Of a DNA stretch of 64,000 bases, positions 37,464-47,794 are shown piece by piece. The notes below the pieces were generated by a model. It was given only the letters and a program-made list of their open reading frames with translations, was not told the origin of the DNA and made no database searches. Within the stretch, counting starts at the first letter, position 1; every line of letters starts with the position of its first letter. Origin of the DNA: Prevotella sp. (GTDB taxonomy: Bacteria > Bacteroidota > Bacteroidia > Bacteroidales > Bacteroidaceae); assembly GCA_017474925.1 (NCBI GenBank), contig JAFVGN010000042.1, positions 1-64,000 on the forward strand. The letters run 5' to 3'. The position numbers and the translations under genes were made by a program.

Positions 37464-38162
37464 ATGTTAGAAGAACTGAAACAGAAAGTTTTCAAGGCCA
37501 ACCTGGACCTTGTAAAACACAATCTCGTGATATTCACCTGGGGCAATGTCTCGGCTATCGACCGTGAGAAGGGCCTCGTAGTCATCAAGCCCTCTGGTGT
37601 CGAGTACGATGTCATGAAGGCCTCCGATATGGTCGTTGTCGACCTCGAGACAGGCAAGGTTGTGGAAGGCGAACTCAATCCTTCAAGCGACACACCGACA
37701 CACCTTATATTATATAAGGCATTCCCTGAACTGGGTGGCATCGTCCACACCCACTCAACCTATGCCACGGCATGGGCTCAGGCTGGCAAAGACATTCCCA
37801 ACATCGGCACTACCCATGCCGACTATTTCCACGACTGTATTCCCTGTACCGACTCCATGACGGCCGAACAGATGCCCGAGTACGAGAAGGAAACTGGCGT
37901 GGTCATTGTCAACCGTTTCAAAAAGGACAACATCAATCCTGTCCATACTCCCGCCGTCCTAGTCAAGAACCATGGTCCCTTTGCCTGGGGAAAGGATGCC
38001 GACCAAGCAGTCTACCATGCCGTTGTGGCTGAACAGGTTGCCAAGATGGCATTCGTTTCGTTCTGTGTCAATCCACAGACCACGATGAATCCTTTGCTCG
38101 TAGAGAAGCATTTCAGCCGCAAGCACGGTCCTAATGCCTACTATGGCCAGAAGAAAAAATAA
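37464..38162 (+). CDS. araD: L-ribulose-5-phosphate 4-epimerase
   Basis: 232 residues; converts L-ribulose-5-P to D-xylulose-5-P, linking arabinose to the pentose phosphate pathway. Class II aldolase fold with [31 protein letters not shown], the zinc motif [12 protein letters not shown] and [11 protein letters not shown], then [10 protein letters not shown]. Length equals that of E. coli AraD (231). Downstream araA starts after 35 bp. Confidence 0.95.
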   Translation: MLEELKQKVFKANLDLVKHNLVIFTWGNVSAIDREKGLVVIKPSGVEYDVMKASDMVVVDLETGKVVEGELNPSSDTPTHLILYKAFPELGGIVHTHSTYATAWAQAGKDIPNIGTTHADYFHDCIPCTDSMTAEQMPEYEKETGVVIVNRFKKDNINPVHTPAVLVKNHGPFAWGKDADQAVYHAVVAEQVAKMAFVSFCVNPQTTMNPLLVEKHFSRKHGPNAYYGQKKK

Positions 38163-38197
38163 TACAGACTATTCATTAATTAAAAAAAAAACAGACT

Positions 38198-39739
38198 ATG
38201 ATTAAAGCATTCGAACAGTATGAGATTTGGTGGGTAACTGGTGCACAGCTCCTTTACGGAGGTGATGCAGTAGTTGCTGTTGATGGACACTCCAAGGAGA
38301 TGGTCGACGGACTAAATGCCACTGGCATTATACCTATTAAGATAGTATATAAAGGCACTGCCAATAGCTCTAAGGAAGTTGAGCAGGTGATGCTCGCTGC
38401 CAACAACGACAACAAGTGCGTAGGCATCATCACTTGGATGCATACCTTCTCGCCCGCAAAAATGTGGATCAAAGGTCTTCAGGTACTCCATAAGCCACTG
38501 CTTCACTTCCACACACAGTACAACGCCGAGATACCCTGGGAAACCATGGACATGGACTTCATGAACTTGAACCAGAGTGCCCATGGCGACATCGAGTTCG
38601 GCCACATCTGCACACGCATGCGCGTTCCCCGCAAGGTTGTCTGCGGTTACTGGAAGGACGAGGCTGCACAGAAGCAGGTTGCCGTATGGGCACGCGTTGC
38701 CGCCGGCGTAGCTGACGCCCATAACGTACGCTGCCTCATGTTCGGCATGAACATGAACAATGTTGCCGTGACAGATGGTGACCGTGTAGAGTTCGAGCAG
38801 CGTCTGGGATACCATGTCGACTACTACCCTGTTTCGTCCGTCATGGACTACTGGAAAAAAGTCACCGATGCTGAGGTTGACGAACTCGTCGAGGCCTACA
38901 AGCAGGAGTACACCATCAAGATTGATGAGTCTGGCGAAGAGGTTTACTGGCAGAAGGTACGCAATGCCGCCAAGGCAGAGATAGCCTTGCGCCGCGTTCT
39001 CAAGGACGAAGGCGCTACAGCCTTCACCACCAACTTTGACGATTTGGGTGACGCCGACATCTCACAGCCCGATTTCTGTGGCTTCGACCAGATTCCTGGT
39101 CTGGCCTCACAGCGTCTCATGGCCGAGGGTATCGGCTTTGGTGCCGAGGGCGACTGGAAGACTGCCTGCCTCTACCGCACACTATGGGTCATCCAGCAGG
39201 GAATGCCTACTGGCTGCTCCTTCCTCGAGGACTACACGCTCAATTTCGCCGGCGACCGTTCATCATGCCTCCAGAGCCACATGCTCGAGGTTTGTCCGCT
39301 TATCGCCGTCGACAAACCCAAACTCGAAGTCCACTTCCTCGGCATCGGCATCCGCAAGGAGCAGACTGCCCGTCTGGTATTTACCTCAAAGGTTGGCCGC
39401 GGCATCAAAGCCACCGTTGTTGACCTCGGCAATCGTTTCCGCCTCATCAGCCAGGAGGTAGAGTGCATCGAGCCGAAACCCATGCCCAACCTGCCCGTGG
39501 CCAGCGCCCTTTGGGTACCGCAGCCTACGTTTGAGATTGGTGCTGGCGCATGGATCTTGGCCGGTGGCACCCACCACAGCGCCTTCTCCTACGACATCAC
39601 CGAGGAATACTGGGAAGACTTCGCCGAGATGCTCGGCATCGAGTACGTCCGCATCAACAAGCAGACCAACACCTTCGATTTCAAGCAGACGCTCCGCAAC
39701 AACGAGGTTTACTTCATGCTCAATAAGGCGCTGAAATAA
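38198..39739 (+). CDS. araA: L-arabinose isomerase
   Basis: 513 residues; isomerises L-arabinose to L-ribulose with a divalent metal. The metal and catalytic regions are visible as GIGFGAEGDWKTA (Glu), CSFLEDYTL (Glu), SCLQSHMLEVCP (His) and GGTHHSAFSYD (His). N-terminal EIWWVTGAQLLYGG is the family start. Length is near the E. coli enzyme (500). Third catabolic gene of the operon, 28 bp before araB. Confidence 0.96.
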   Translation: MIKAFEQYEIWWVTGAQLLYGGDAVVAVDGHSKEMVDGLNATGIIPIKIVYKGTANSSKEVEQVMLAANNDNKCVGIITWMHTFSPAKMWIKGLQVLHKPLLHFHTQYNAEIPWETMDMDFMNLNQSAHGDIEFGHICTRMRVPRKVVCGYWKDEAAQKQVAVWARVAAGVADAHNVRCLMFGMNMNNVAVTDGDRVEFEQRLGYHVDYYPVSSVMDYWKKVTDAEVDELVEAYKQEYTIKIDESGEEVYWQKVRNAAKAEIALRRVLKDEGATAFTTNFDDLGDADISQPDFCGFDQIPGLASQRLMAEGIGFGAEGDWKTACLYRTLWVIQQGMPTGCSFLEDYTLNFAGDRSSCLQSHMLEVCPLIAVDKPKLEVHFLGIGIRKEQTARLVFTSKVGRGIKATVVDLGNRFRLISQEVECIEPKPMPNLPVASALWVPQPTFEIGAGAWILAGGTHHSAFSYDITEEYWEDFAEMLGIEYVRINKQTNTFDFKQTLRNNEVYFMLNKALK

Positions 39740-39767
39740 CAACTATTTGATTTTCTAATTTAAGATT

Positions 39768-41357
39768 ATGACAGCAAAACAAATAATAGAAAGCGGTAAA
39801 GCCATCCTCGGTATCGAGTTTGGCTCTACCCGTATCAAAGCTGTTCTCATTGACGAGAACAACAAGCCCATTGCACAAGGTTCACACGAGTGGGAGAACC
39901 AGCTCGTTGACGGTCTTTGGACCTACTCTACCGAGGCCATTTGGTATGGACTGCAAGACTGCTATGCCGATTTGCGCAAGGATGTGCAGAAGCAATACGA
40001 TTGCGAAATAGAGTCGCTTGCCGCCATTGGATTCTCTGCCATGATGCATGGCTACATGGCCTTCAACGAGAAGCAGGAGATTCTGGTACCCTTCCGCACA
40101 TGGCGTAACACCAATACTGGCAAGGCCGCAGCCAAGCTTTCCGAGCTCTTCAACTACAACATTCCCTTGCGCTGGTCAATCTCCCACCTGTATGAGGCCA
40201 TTCTCGACAACGAGGAGCATGTCAGCGATATCAAGTACTTAACAACCCTGGCAGGCTATGTCCACTGGCAGGTAACAGGGCAGTTCGTACTGGGTGTCGG
40301 CGACGCTTCGGGCATGATTCCTGTCGACCCCGCCACCAAGAGCTACGATGCCACCATGGTCAGCAAGTTCGATGAACTCATCGCTCCCTATGGTTTCACT
40401 TGGCACCTGCTTGACATACTGCCTCGTTCACTAAACGCAGGAGAAAATGCCGGTTTTCTGACACCTGAAGGTGCTAAGAAACTCGATGTCTCTGGTCATC
40501 TGAAAGCAGGCATTCCCCTGTGTCCTCCCGAAGGCGACGCAGGTACGGGCATGGTAGCCACTAACGCTGTCAAGCAACGCACGGGTAACGTCTCAGCCGG
40601 CACATCGTCGTTCTCGATGATAGTACTGGAGAAGCCGCTGTCCAAACCCTACGAGATGATTGATATGGTGACCACACCTGACGGCAGCCTCGTGGCCATG
40701 GTACACTGTAACAACTGTACCTCCGATATCAACGCCTGGGTAGGACTATTCAAGGAGTACCAGCAGCTGCTGGGTGTTCCCGTCGACATGAACGAGCTCT
40801 ACGGCAAGCTTTTCAACAAAGCACTTGAGGGTGATGCTGACTGTGGCGGTCTGATGGCCTACAACTACGTATCAGGCGAACCGGTCACCGGTCTTGCCGA
40901 TGGTCGTCCGCTCTTTGTCCGTTCTGCCAACGACAAGTTCAACCTGGCAAACTTCATGCGTGCCAACCTTTATGGAGCTATCGGCGTACTGAAGATTGGC
41001 AACGACATCCTCCTTAAGGAAGAACAGGTAAAGGTCGACCGTATCACAGGGCATGGCGGCTATTTTAAGACACCAGGTGTCGGTCAACGCATGCTGGCTG
41101 CTGCCCTCAACTCCCCCATCTCGGTCATGGAGACTGCTGGCGAAGGCGGCGCTTGGGGTATAGCCCTGTTGGCAGGTTTCGTCGTCAACAACCCCAAAGG
41201 TCTTAACCTCGCCGACTACCTCGAGGAGGTCATCTTCGCTGGTAACGCAGGTGTCAGCATAGCACCGACAGCCGAGGACGTTGCCGGCTTCGAGAAGTAC
41301 ATCGAGAACTACAAGCGCTGTCTGCCCGTCGAACAGTGTGCTGTCGACAACAAATAA
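39768..41357 (+). CDS. araB: L-ribulokinase (FGGY family)
   Basis: 529 residues; phosphorylates L-ribulose. FGGY kinase features: N-terminal ATP-binding ILGIEFGSTRIKAVLID, substrate-side GFSAMMHGYMAF and RTWRNTNT, then TGNVSAGTSSFSMIVL and the C-terminal GHGGYFKTPGVGQRMLAAAL. By sequence alone it could be called xylulokinase, but its place after araD-araA settles ribulokinase. A strong terminator follows, closing the operon. Confidence 0.9.
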   Translation: MTAKQIIESGKAILGIEFGSTRIKAVLIDENNKPIAQGSHEWENQLVDGLWTYSTEAIWYGLQDCYADLRKDVQKQYDCEIESLAAIGFSAMMHGYMAFNEKQEILVPFRTWRNTNTGKAAAKLSELFNYNIPLRWSISHLYEAILDNEEHVSDIKYLTTLAGYVHWQVTGQFVLGVGDASGMIPVDPATKSYDATMVSKFDELIAPYGFTWHLLDILPRSLNAGENAGFLTPEGAKKLDVSGHLKAGIPLCPPEGDAGTGMVATNAVKQRTGNVSAGTSSFSMIVLEKPLSKPYEMIDMVTTPDGSLVAMVHCNNCTSDINAWVGLFKEYQQLLGVPVDMNELYGKLFNKALEGDADCGGLMAYNYVSGEPVTGLADGRPLFVRSANDKFNLANFMRANLYGAIGVLKIGNDILLKEEQVKVDRITGHGGYFKTPGVGQRMLAAALNSPISVMETAGEGGAWGIALLAGFVVNNPKGLNLADYLEEVIFAGNAGVSIAPTAEDVAGFEKYIENYKRCLPVEQCAVDNK

Positions 41358-41390
41358 CACCACGCAGACATTGCAACCACTATTATTATA

Positions 41391-41435
41391 GTCGGCATGC
41401 GGAGATGTTTTCCGCAAGCCGACTTCTTTTTTTTT
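41391..41435 (+). terminator. Strong intrinsic terminator of the arabinose operon
   Basis: GTCGGC-AT-GCGGA, a loop of about seven bases, then TCCGC-AA-GCCGAC and TTCTTTTTTTTT. It is the most G/C-rich stem-plus-T-tract in the window. Confidence 0.88.
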
Positions 41436-41477
41436 CAGTTTTTTATCTCCACAAGCTTCTATTTCAAGTTTTTTGCG

Positions 41478-41485
41478 TACATTTG
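41478..41485 (+). promoter_or_regulatory. -7 box abutting the DUF4421 gene start
   Basis: TACATTTG, with only four bases to the ATG at 41490. The resulting transcript should be essentially leaderless. A TTTG -33 is not evident. Confidence 0.45.
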
Positions 41486-41489
41486 TAGC

Positions 41490-42659
41490 ATGAAACGGTT
41501 ATTTGTAATAATTCTCGCCGTATGGCTGTACGCTGGTCCCTCTCTGGCTCAAGAACAGAAGCTGGAGATGACTCGTTCCGTTAAAAAGCTAGAGACATAC
41601 ATCGATACCATTACAAAAAGAGGGGTAGACAAGCGTTATATCGAAGTCCCAGCCAAACCCTGGCAAATCGTGCTCAAATACAATTGCAACGAGATGGACT
41701 TGATTTCTACGAGCATGGTGTCAGCCGAGAAAATGGCCATGCTTGGCATTAATGGCGTGAGTAACACCGAAGTTTCGTTCAACCCGAGGCTATCGACATC
41801 CATTGGAGTGTGGTTAGGCTACCGCGGCTACGGACTGGGCTACAGCTTTTCGATCACCGGCAATAACGGCCGTAATCTGGCCCTGAGTGTCAGTGGTTAC
41901 AACTATGGTCTTAACTTGCGCTTACGCAAATTCACTACTGATAGACTCGATGCCCATATGTGGGGAAACGACGAATTTGGCCCCTATGACTTGTACGAAA
42001 AGGATGCAATGGCTTTCGATGACATTTCTGTCAACTCCCTCATTTTTGACGGATACTATTTGCTCAACGGCAAACGCTTTTCCTATTCAGCTGCCTACGA
42101 CCAGTCGGTTAAGCAGATTCGGTCTGCAGGTTCCTTCGTGGCAGGTGCCATGTGGTTCCATACGTCGTTCAACATGTCCCAATGGCTCAATGCCCCCCTT
42201 GTCCAGCTCATGAGCAACATCGGCCGTGTCAAAATCGATGAAGGTGCCTTGGGTATGGGCTATGCCTACAACTGGGTACCTGCCAAGAACCTGTTGTTCA
42301 ACGTCACGGCCATACCCATGCTGGTGTTATACAACCACACTAAGATGTATTTATACGAGTCCAACTACGATATTTTCCTCTCTGAAGGTGAAATCTCGCC
42401 CACTGGTAAGAAAGCCTATCCCGACGACTTGAACGACACTTCCTGGATGGACGATGTCATTCTCTACCAAACAGGTACAGCCGTCCGCCATAGCAAAGTG
42501 TCGTTTAATCTCGACGCCCATTTCTCCGTGGTCTACAACTGGAACAACTTCTATTTCAACATCAATGGCCAGTGGAACTACTTCCACAACAAGTTCGACG
42601 ACAATAAGATCAAGCTTTACGACTGGTACATCAATGCCTTGATAGGCATCCGTCTCTGA
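41490..42659 (+). CDS. DUF4421-type outer-membrane-like protein
   Basis: 389 residues from ATG 41490; the longer frame from 41397 crosses the ara terminator and is rejected. Signal peptide MKRLFVIILAVWLYAGPSLAQ. The mature protein alternates short aromatic strands (GVWLGYRGYGLGYSFSITG, LSVSGYNYGLNLRLRKF, FSYSAAYDQSVKQ, FYFNINGQWNYFHNKF), suggesting a small beta-barrel. The pattern fits the DUF4421 family, which has no known function. It stands alone between araB and the GH51 gene, with its own promoter and a leaderless start. Confidence 0.78.
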   Translation: MKRLFVIILAVWLYAGPSLAQEQKLEMTRSVKKLETYIDTITKRGVDKRYIEVPAKPWQIVLKYNCNEMDLISTSMVSAEKMAMLGINGVSNTEVSFNPRLSTSIGVWLGYRGYGLGYSFSITGNNGRNLALSVSGYNYGLNLRLRKFTTDRLDAHMWGNDEFGPYDLYEKDAMAFDDISVNSLIFDGYYLLNGKRFSYSAAYDQSVKQIRSAGSFVAGAMWFHTSFNMSQWLNAPLVQLMSNIGRVKIDEGALGMGYAYNWVPAKNLLFNVTAIPMLVLYNHTKMYLYESNYDIFLSEGEISPTGKKAYPDDLNDTSWMDDVILYQTGTAVRHSKVSFNLDAHFSVVYNWNNFYFNINGQWNYFHNKFDDNKIKLYDWYINALIGIRL

Positions 42660-42724
42660 CGATGTACTCTTCATACATCATAAGGTAAATATACAATTTA
42701 AGGTATAACTAAACAGAAAACAAC

Positions 42725-44317
42725 ATGATGAGACTATTATCCACAACAATCGTTCTATTCGCCATGGCAACCTTGTCCATGGCAGGTGAAAACATCAAGG
42801 CCACGCTACATGCCGACCAAGGCAAGGAGAAAATCAATAAAGAGATTTATGGTCAGTTTGCCGAACACCTGGGTTCCTGTATCTACGGTGGCCTGTGGGT
42901 TGGGGAAAACTCCCCTATCCCCAATATCAAAGGCTATCGCAAAGATGTCTTCGAAGCCTTGAAGGCGTTGCAAGTTCCCGTCCTGCGCTGGCCTGGAGGC
43001 TGTTTCGCCGACGACTACCACTGGATGGACGGCATCGGACCTAAGGAGCAGCGTCCTTCTCTACGCAACAACAATTGGGGTGGCACCATCGAAGACAACT
43101 CTTTCGGTACACACGAGTTCCTCAACCTCTGCGAAATGCTGGGCTGCGAACCCTACATCAGCGGAAACGTAGGCTCAGGAACGGTGAAGGAGATGGCCCA
43201 GTGGGTGGAGTACATGACAAGCGATGGCGATACTCCGATGGCTCGTCTGCGCCGTCAGAACGGACGCGACAAGGCTTGGCATGTCAAATATTTCGGCATA
43301 GGCAACGAAGCATGGGGCTGTGGCGGCAACATGACCCCCGAATATTATTCCAACGAGTACCGCAAGTTCAACACCTACTTGCGCGACCAGCCCGGCAACC
43401 GTCTCTACCGCATTGCCAGCGGTGCCAGCGACTATGACTATAAGTGGACCGAGGTGCTCATGGAGAAAATCGGCCGTCAGATGCAGGCTGTCTCACTCCA
43501 TTACTATACCTGCGCGGGCTGGGATGGTTCCAAGGGCTCTGCCATCCAGTTCGACACCGACCAATACTACTGGGCTCTGGCAAAGTGTCTCGAGATTGAG
43601 GAGGTCATCCAGAAACACAAGGCTATCATGGACAAAGCCGACCCAAAGAACTCCATTGGCCTTCTTGTCGACGAGTGGGGAACATGGTGGGACGAGGAAC
43701 CGGGTACCATTGCCGGTCACCTCTATCAGCAGAACGCTCTGCGCGATGCCTTCGTCGCATCCCTGTCGCTCAACGTCTTCCATCGTCACACCGACCGCGT
43801 CAAGATGGCCAACATCGCCCAGGTCGTCAACGTCCTGCAGTCCATGATTCTCACCGACCAGCAGGGTACGGGCCACATGGTCCTCACCCCCACCTACCAT
43901 GTGTTCCAGATGTACACTCCGTTCCAAGATGCTACCTATCTGCCCATCGACATCCATAGCGAGACTATCAAGGTGAGCAAGGCCTACTTCAAGGAGAAAG
44001 CCGATGACAAGACTGGCACACGCACCTTGCCCCTGCTCTCGGCATCGGCAGCACGTACTGCCGACGGCAACATCGTGGTGGCACTCACCAACGTGTCGCT
44101 CGACAAGTCCCAGGTCATCGACATAGTCCTCGAGGGCTTTACGGCGCGTCAGGTCTCTGGCCGCATTCTGACCTCAGGAAACGTTGCCGACTACAACGAC
44201 TTCCAACATCCTGACAAGGTTGTGCCTGCGGAGTTCAAGGACGCCAAACTCAAGAAAGGAGTCCTCACCGTCAAGCTCCCCGCCAAGAGTCTTGTGGTGC
44301 TGACCCTCAACAACTGA
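42725..44317 (+). CDS. abfA: Alpha-L-arabinofuranosidase, GH51
   Basis: 530 residues with a signal-like start [22 protein letters not shown], so it is probably exported. It removes arabinofuranosyl side chains from arabinoxylan or arabinan oligosaccharides. GH51 landmarks: [40 protein letters not shown], the acid/base Glu in [11 protein letters not shown] (about residue 195) and the nucleophile Glu in [10 protein letters not shown] (about 316). The C-terminal beta domain closes with SLVVLTLNN. It lies just downstream of the ara operon and would produce its substrate. Confidence 0.95.
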   Translation: MMRLLSTTIVLFAMATLSMAGENIKATLHADQGKEKINKEIYGQFAEHLGSCIYGGLWVGENSPIPNIKGYRKDVFEALKALQVPVLRWPGGCFADDYHWMDGIGPKEQRPSLRNNNWGGTIEDNSFGTHEFLNLCEMLGCEPYISGNVGSGTVKEMAQWVEYMTSDGDTPMARLRRQNGRDKAWHVKYFGIGNEAWGCGGNMTPEYYSNEYRKFNTYLRDQPGNRLYRIASGASDYDYKWTEVLMEKIGRQMQAVSLHYYTCAGWDGSKGSAIQFDTDQYYWALAKCLEIEEVIQKHKAIMDKADPKNSIGLLVDEWGTWWDEEPGTIAGHLYQQNALRDAFVASLSLNVFHRHTDRVKMANIAQVVNVLQSMILTDQQGTGHMVLTPTYHVFQMYTPFQDATYLPIDIHSETIKVSKAYFKEKADDKTGTRTLPLLSASAARTADGNIVVALTNVSLDKSQVIDIVLEGFTARQVSGRILTSGNVADYNDFQHPDKVVPAEFKDAKLKKGVLTVKLPAKSLVVLTLNN

Positions 44318-44333
44318 TAACCCATCTACACCC

Positions 44334-45209
44334 ATGATATTGAATATAGGCAGGAAACGTAATGTCGCACTAGTACTGTCGAGTGGCGGTGCCCGTGGAC
44401 TGGCTCACATCGGCGTCATCGAGGAACTCGAGTCGCAGGGTTTTCACATCACTTCCATTGCAGGGTCATCCATGGGCGCCCTCATTGGTGGCGTCTATGC
44501 TGCCGGCAAGCTCAAGGACTTCCGCGAGTGGATGAAGACCATCGACAAGCGCAAGATGGTCGAGCTCACCGACTTCTCATTCAGTCTTAACCACCTGGTC
44601 AAGGGCAACCGCATCATCGATGCCATCAAAGAAATCGTCCCCGACACACTTATCGAGGGCTTACCCATCCCCTACTGCGCCATAGCCACCGACTGGGAGA
44701 ACGGACGCGAAGTGACCTTCCGCAAGGGAAGTCTCTTCGGTGCCATCCGTGCCAGCATCTCGCTACCGGTCTACTACGAGCCTGTACGCATCCACGACAT
44801 GGTACTCATCGATGGCGGTATCGTCAACCCCATACCACTCAACAGGGTTGTCCGTCGTCGTGGCGACATTCTGGTGGGTGTCGATGTCAGCGGCCACGAC
44901 TTCCAGGGCCAGAGCCAGCTACAGCGTTTCATTAAGCAACGTCGTCTGAAAGACAAGTCCCTGAGTCAGCTTATCATCAACAAGCTCATCCCCGACATGC
45001 CCGATTTCAATTACTACACTCTGCTGACACGCTCCAGCAGCATCATGATACGTCAGAACTCCAAACTCATGGCACAAGTGACAAAACCCGACATGCTCAT
45101 CGACATCCAGCTCAAGCGCTATGGCACTTTCGATTACGACAAATCCGAGAAGCTCATAGCCTTAGGGCATCATTACGCACAAAAAGCCATTAATAAGTTT
45201 ATAAAATAA
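44334..45209 (+). CDS. Patatin-like phospholipase
   Basis: 291 residues, no signal peptide. Patatin fold: oxyanion GGARGLAHIGV, nucleophile elbow GSSMGALIGG (Ser of GxSxG), and catalytic Asp in LIDGGIVNPIPL. Related to the RssA/YlbK group of serine hydrolases acting on lipids. It starts 16 bp after the GH51 stop and so may be co-transcribed, but I see no metabolic link to arabinose. Substrate unknown. Confidence 0.9.
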   Translation: MILNIGRKRNVALVLSSGGARGLAHIGVIEELESQGFHITSIAGSSMGALIGGVYAAGKLKDFREWMKTIDKRKMVELTDFSFSLNHLVKGNRIIDAIKEIVPDTLIEGLPIPYCAIATDWENGREVTFRKGSLFGAIRASISLPVYYEPVRIHDMVLIDGGIVNPIPLNRVVRRRGDILVGVDVSGHDFQGQSQLQRFIKQRRLKDKSLSQLIINKLIPDMPDFNYYTLLTRSSSIMIRQNSKLMAQVTKPDMLIDIQLKRYGTFDYDKSEKLIALGHHYAQKAINKFIK

Positions 45210-45241
45210 CTTAAAAAGGCTATTGTTTGGAAAATATTTTG

Positions 45242-45249
45242 TAAATTTG
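45242..45249 (+). promoter_or_regulatory. -7 box upstream of transketolase
   Basis: TAAATTTG, about 60 nt before the ATG at 45311. The nearest TTTG (45226) is too close for a standard -33. Confidence 0.45.
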
Positions 45250-45310
45250 CAGATAGTTTGTCTATCAAGAGCAATAACACTTTATATCTAACAATAGATC
45301 AATTATTTTT

Positions 45311-47326
45311 ATGAACGACAACAAAATTATGAATCTTGCAGCCGACAACATCCGTATCTTGGCTGCTTCAATGGTAGAAAAGGCAAAATCGGGTCACCCC
45401 GGCGGTGCCATGGGCGGTGCTGACTTCATCAACACCCTTTATTCCGAGTTCCTGGTCTATGATCCCGAGAATCCCGCATGGGAAGGTCGTGACCGTTTCT
45501 TCCTCGATCCCGGTCACATGGCTCCTATGCTCTACTCCCAGCTCTGCCTCATCGGCAAATACGAGTTGGAAGACCTGAAGAACCTGCGTCAGTGGGGTTC
45601 AGTAACTCCGGGTCACCCCGAGCGCGAACTCGCCCGTGGCATTGAGAATACCTCCGGTCCTCTCGGTCAGGGTCACACCTTCGCCGTCGGTGCCGCTATT
45701 GCCGCCAAGTTCCTCAAGGCCAAGCTCGGTGCCGAGGTCATGGGTCAGACCATCTATGCTTACATTTCCGACGGTGGCGTACAGGAGGAGATTTCTCAGG
45801 GTGCCGGACGTATTGCCGGTAATCTGGGACTCGACAACCTCATCATGTTCTACGACGCCAACGACATCCAGCTGTCCACCAAGACCGAGGTAGTGACCTG
45901 CGAGGACACCGCCAAGAAGTACGAGGCATGGGGCTGGTACGTTCAGAAGATTGACGGTAACGACGTCGACCAGATCCGCGAGGCTATCAAGAACGCTCAG
46001 GCAGAGAAGGAGCGTCCGAGCCTTATCATCGGACACTGTATCATGGGTAAGGGTGCCCGCAAGGCAGACAACAGCTCTTACGAGTCCAACTGTGCAACCC
46101 ACGGTGCTCCTCTCGGTGGCGATGCCTACATCAACACCATGAAGAACCTTGGTGCTGATCCTGAGAACCCGTTCCAGATCTTCCCCGAAGTCAAGGAGCT
46201 TTACGCCAAGCGTGCTGAGGAGCTGAAGAAGATTGTTGCTGAGCGCTATGCTGCTAAGGCTGCTTGGGCCCAGGCAAATCCTGAGAAGGCTGCCCAGCTC
46301 GAGGAGTGGTTCAGCGGAAAGGCTCCCGTTATCGACTGGAGCAAGGTTGAGCAGAAGGCTGGCAGCGCTACTCGTAGTGCTTCTGCAGCTGTTCTCGGTC
46401 AGCTCGCTGAGCAGGTGCCCAACATGATTTGCGCATCAGCCGACCTGAGCAATTCAGATAATACCAACGGCTTCCTCAAGAAGACCAAGGACATCGTCCG
46501 CGGCGACTTCAGCGGTGCCTTCTTCGAGGCCGGCGTTGCCGAGCTCACCATGGCATGCTGCTGTATCGGTATGGCCCTCCACGGTGGTGTCATCCCCGCT
46601 TGCGGTACCTTCTTCGTATTCTCCGACTACATGAAGCCCGCCGTACGTATGGCTGCTCTTATGGAGCTCCCCGTCAAGTTCATCTGGACGCACGATGCAT
46701 TCCGCGTAGGTGAGGATGGTCCTACCCACGAGCCCGTTGAGCAGGAGGCACAGATTCGCCTCATGGAGAAGCTGAAGAACCACCACGGCAAGAACTCCGT
46801 ACTCGTTGTACGTCCTGCCGATGCCGAGGAGACCACCGTCTGCTGGCGCATGGCTATGGAAAACGTCGATACCCCAACCGCTCTCATCTTCTCACGTCAG
46901 AATATCGAGATGCTGCCCGAGGGCAACGACTACAGTCAGGCCACCAAGGGTGCTTACATCGTTGCTGGTTCAGACGAGAACTACGATGTCATCCTGCTGG
47001 CTTCTGGTTCTGAGGTTTCAACCCTCGAGGCTGGTGCCAAGCTGCTCCGCGAAGACGGTATCAAGGTTCGCATCGTCAGCGTACCTTCTGAGGGTCTCTT
47101 CCGCTCACAGAGTAAGGAGTATCAGCAGAGCGTTCTGCCCGCAGGCAAGAAGAAGTTCGGTCTGACCGCTGGTCTGCCCGTCAACCTCGAAGGTCTGGTA
47201 GGTGCCGACGGTACCGTTTGGGGTCTCGAGAGCTTCGGCTTCTCTGCTCCCTACAAGGTGCTCGACGAGAAGCTCGGCTTCACAGGCCAGAACGTCTACG
47301 ATCAGGTCAAGGCACTGCTCAAATGA
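45311..47326 (+). CDS. tkt: Transketolase
   Basis: 671 residues; thiamine-diphosphate enzyme moving two-carbon units between pentose, triose and hexose phosphates. Complete chain: SGHPGGAMGGADF, GPLGQGHTFAVGAAIAAK, the ThDP/metal region YISDGGVQEEISQGA, FYDANDIQLS, and the catalytic Glu in FFEAGVAELTM. The C-terminal domain contains DVILLASGSEVSTLEAGAKL. Together with rpiB 27 bp downstream it forms the sink for xylulose-5-P made by the ara operon. Confidence 0.97.
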   Translation: MNDNKIMNLAADNIRILAASMVEKAKSGHPGGAMGGADFINTLYSEFLVYDPENPAWEGRDRFFLDPGHMAPMLYSQLCLIGKYELEDLKNLRQWGSVTPGHPERELARGIENTSGPLGQGHTFAVGAAIAAKFLKAKLGAEVMGQTIYAYISDGGVQEEISQGAGRIAGNLGLDNLIMFYDANDIQLSTKTEVVTCEDTAKKYEAWGWYVQKIDGNDVDQIREAIKNAQAEKERPSLIIGHCIMGKGARKADNSSYESNCATHGAPLGGDAYINTMKNLGADPENPFQIFPEVKELYAKRAEELKKIVAERYAAKAAWAQANPEKAAQLEEWFSGKAPVIDWSKVEQKAGSATRSASAAVLGQLAEQVPNMICASADLSNSDNTNGFLKKTKDIVRGDFSGAFFEAGVAELTMACCCIGMALHGGVIPACGTFFVFSDYMKPAVRMAALMELPVKFIWTHDAFRVGEDGPTHEPVEQEAQIRLMEKLKNHHGKNSVLVVRPADAEETTVCWRMAMENVDTPTALIFSRQNIEMLPEGNDYSQATKGAYIVAGSDENYDVILLASGSEVSTLEAGAKLLREDGIKVRIVSVPSEGLFRSQSKEYQQSVLPAGKKKFGLTAGLPVNLEGLVGADGTVWGLESFGFSAPYKVLDEKLGFTGQNVYDQVKALLK

Positions 47327-47353
47327 GTAATGAGAAATGAGAAATAAGAAAAT

Positions 47354-47794
47354 ATGGAAGTAAAAACCGTCGGTGTAGCCTGTGACCACGCAGGCTACCC
47401 ATTGAAGAAATTCGTACTCCAGTATTTGGAAGAACACGGCTATCCCTACAAGGACTATGGCACGTGGAGTGACGCATCTGTCGACTACCCCGACTTCGGT
47501 CACGCACTGGCTGAAGGTATCGAGAGTGGCGAGGTCTATCCTGGCATTGGCATTTGCGGTTCCGGTGAAGGCATCAACATCACGCTCAACAAGCATCAGG
47601 GTGTCCGTGCCGGACTGTGCTGGATTCCTGAGATTGCCCATCTCATCCGTCAGCACAACGATGCTAACGTGCTCGTCATGCCCGGTCGTTTCATCGACAA
47701 CAACATGGCCGCAAAAATCATGGACGAGTTCTTCACAGCCACCTTTGAAGGCGGCCGCCATCAAAAGCGCGTAGACAAGATTCCGGTTAAGTGA
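47354..47794 (+). CDS. rpiB: Ribose 5-phosphate isomerase B
   Basis: 146 residues; interconverts ribose-5-P and ribulose-5-P. VACDHAGYPLKKFV at the start, YPDFGHALAEGIESGE, and the active-site Cys in GIGICGSGEGINITLNKH, all of RpiB/LacAB type. Its last codons and stop are part of a 26-bp sequence repeated 75 bp downstream. Forms a unit with tkt and ends before a terminator at 47894-47929. Confidence 0.96.
   Translation: MEVKTVGVACDHAGYPLKKFVLQYLEEHGYPYKDYGTWSDASVDYPDFGHALAEGIESGEVYPGIGICGSGEGINITLNKHQGVRAGLCWIPEIAHLIRQHNDANVLVMPGRFIDNNMAAKIMDEFFTATFEGGRHQKRVDKIPVK

Noticed and set aside
41397..41489. Longer N-terminus for the DUF4421 protein
   Set aside because: It would be encoded by the ara terminator hairpin and T-run, and the signal peptide starts at 41490.
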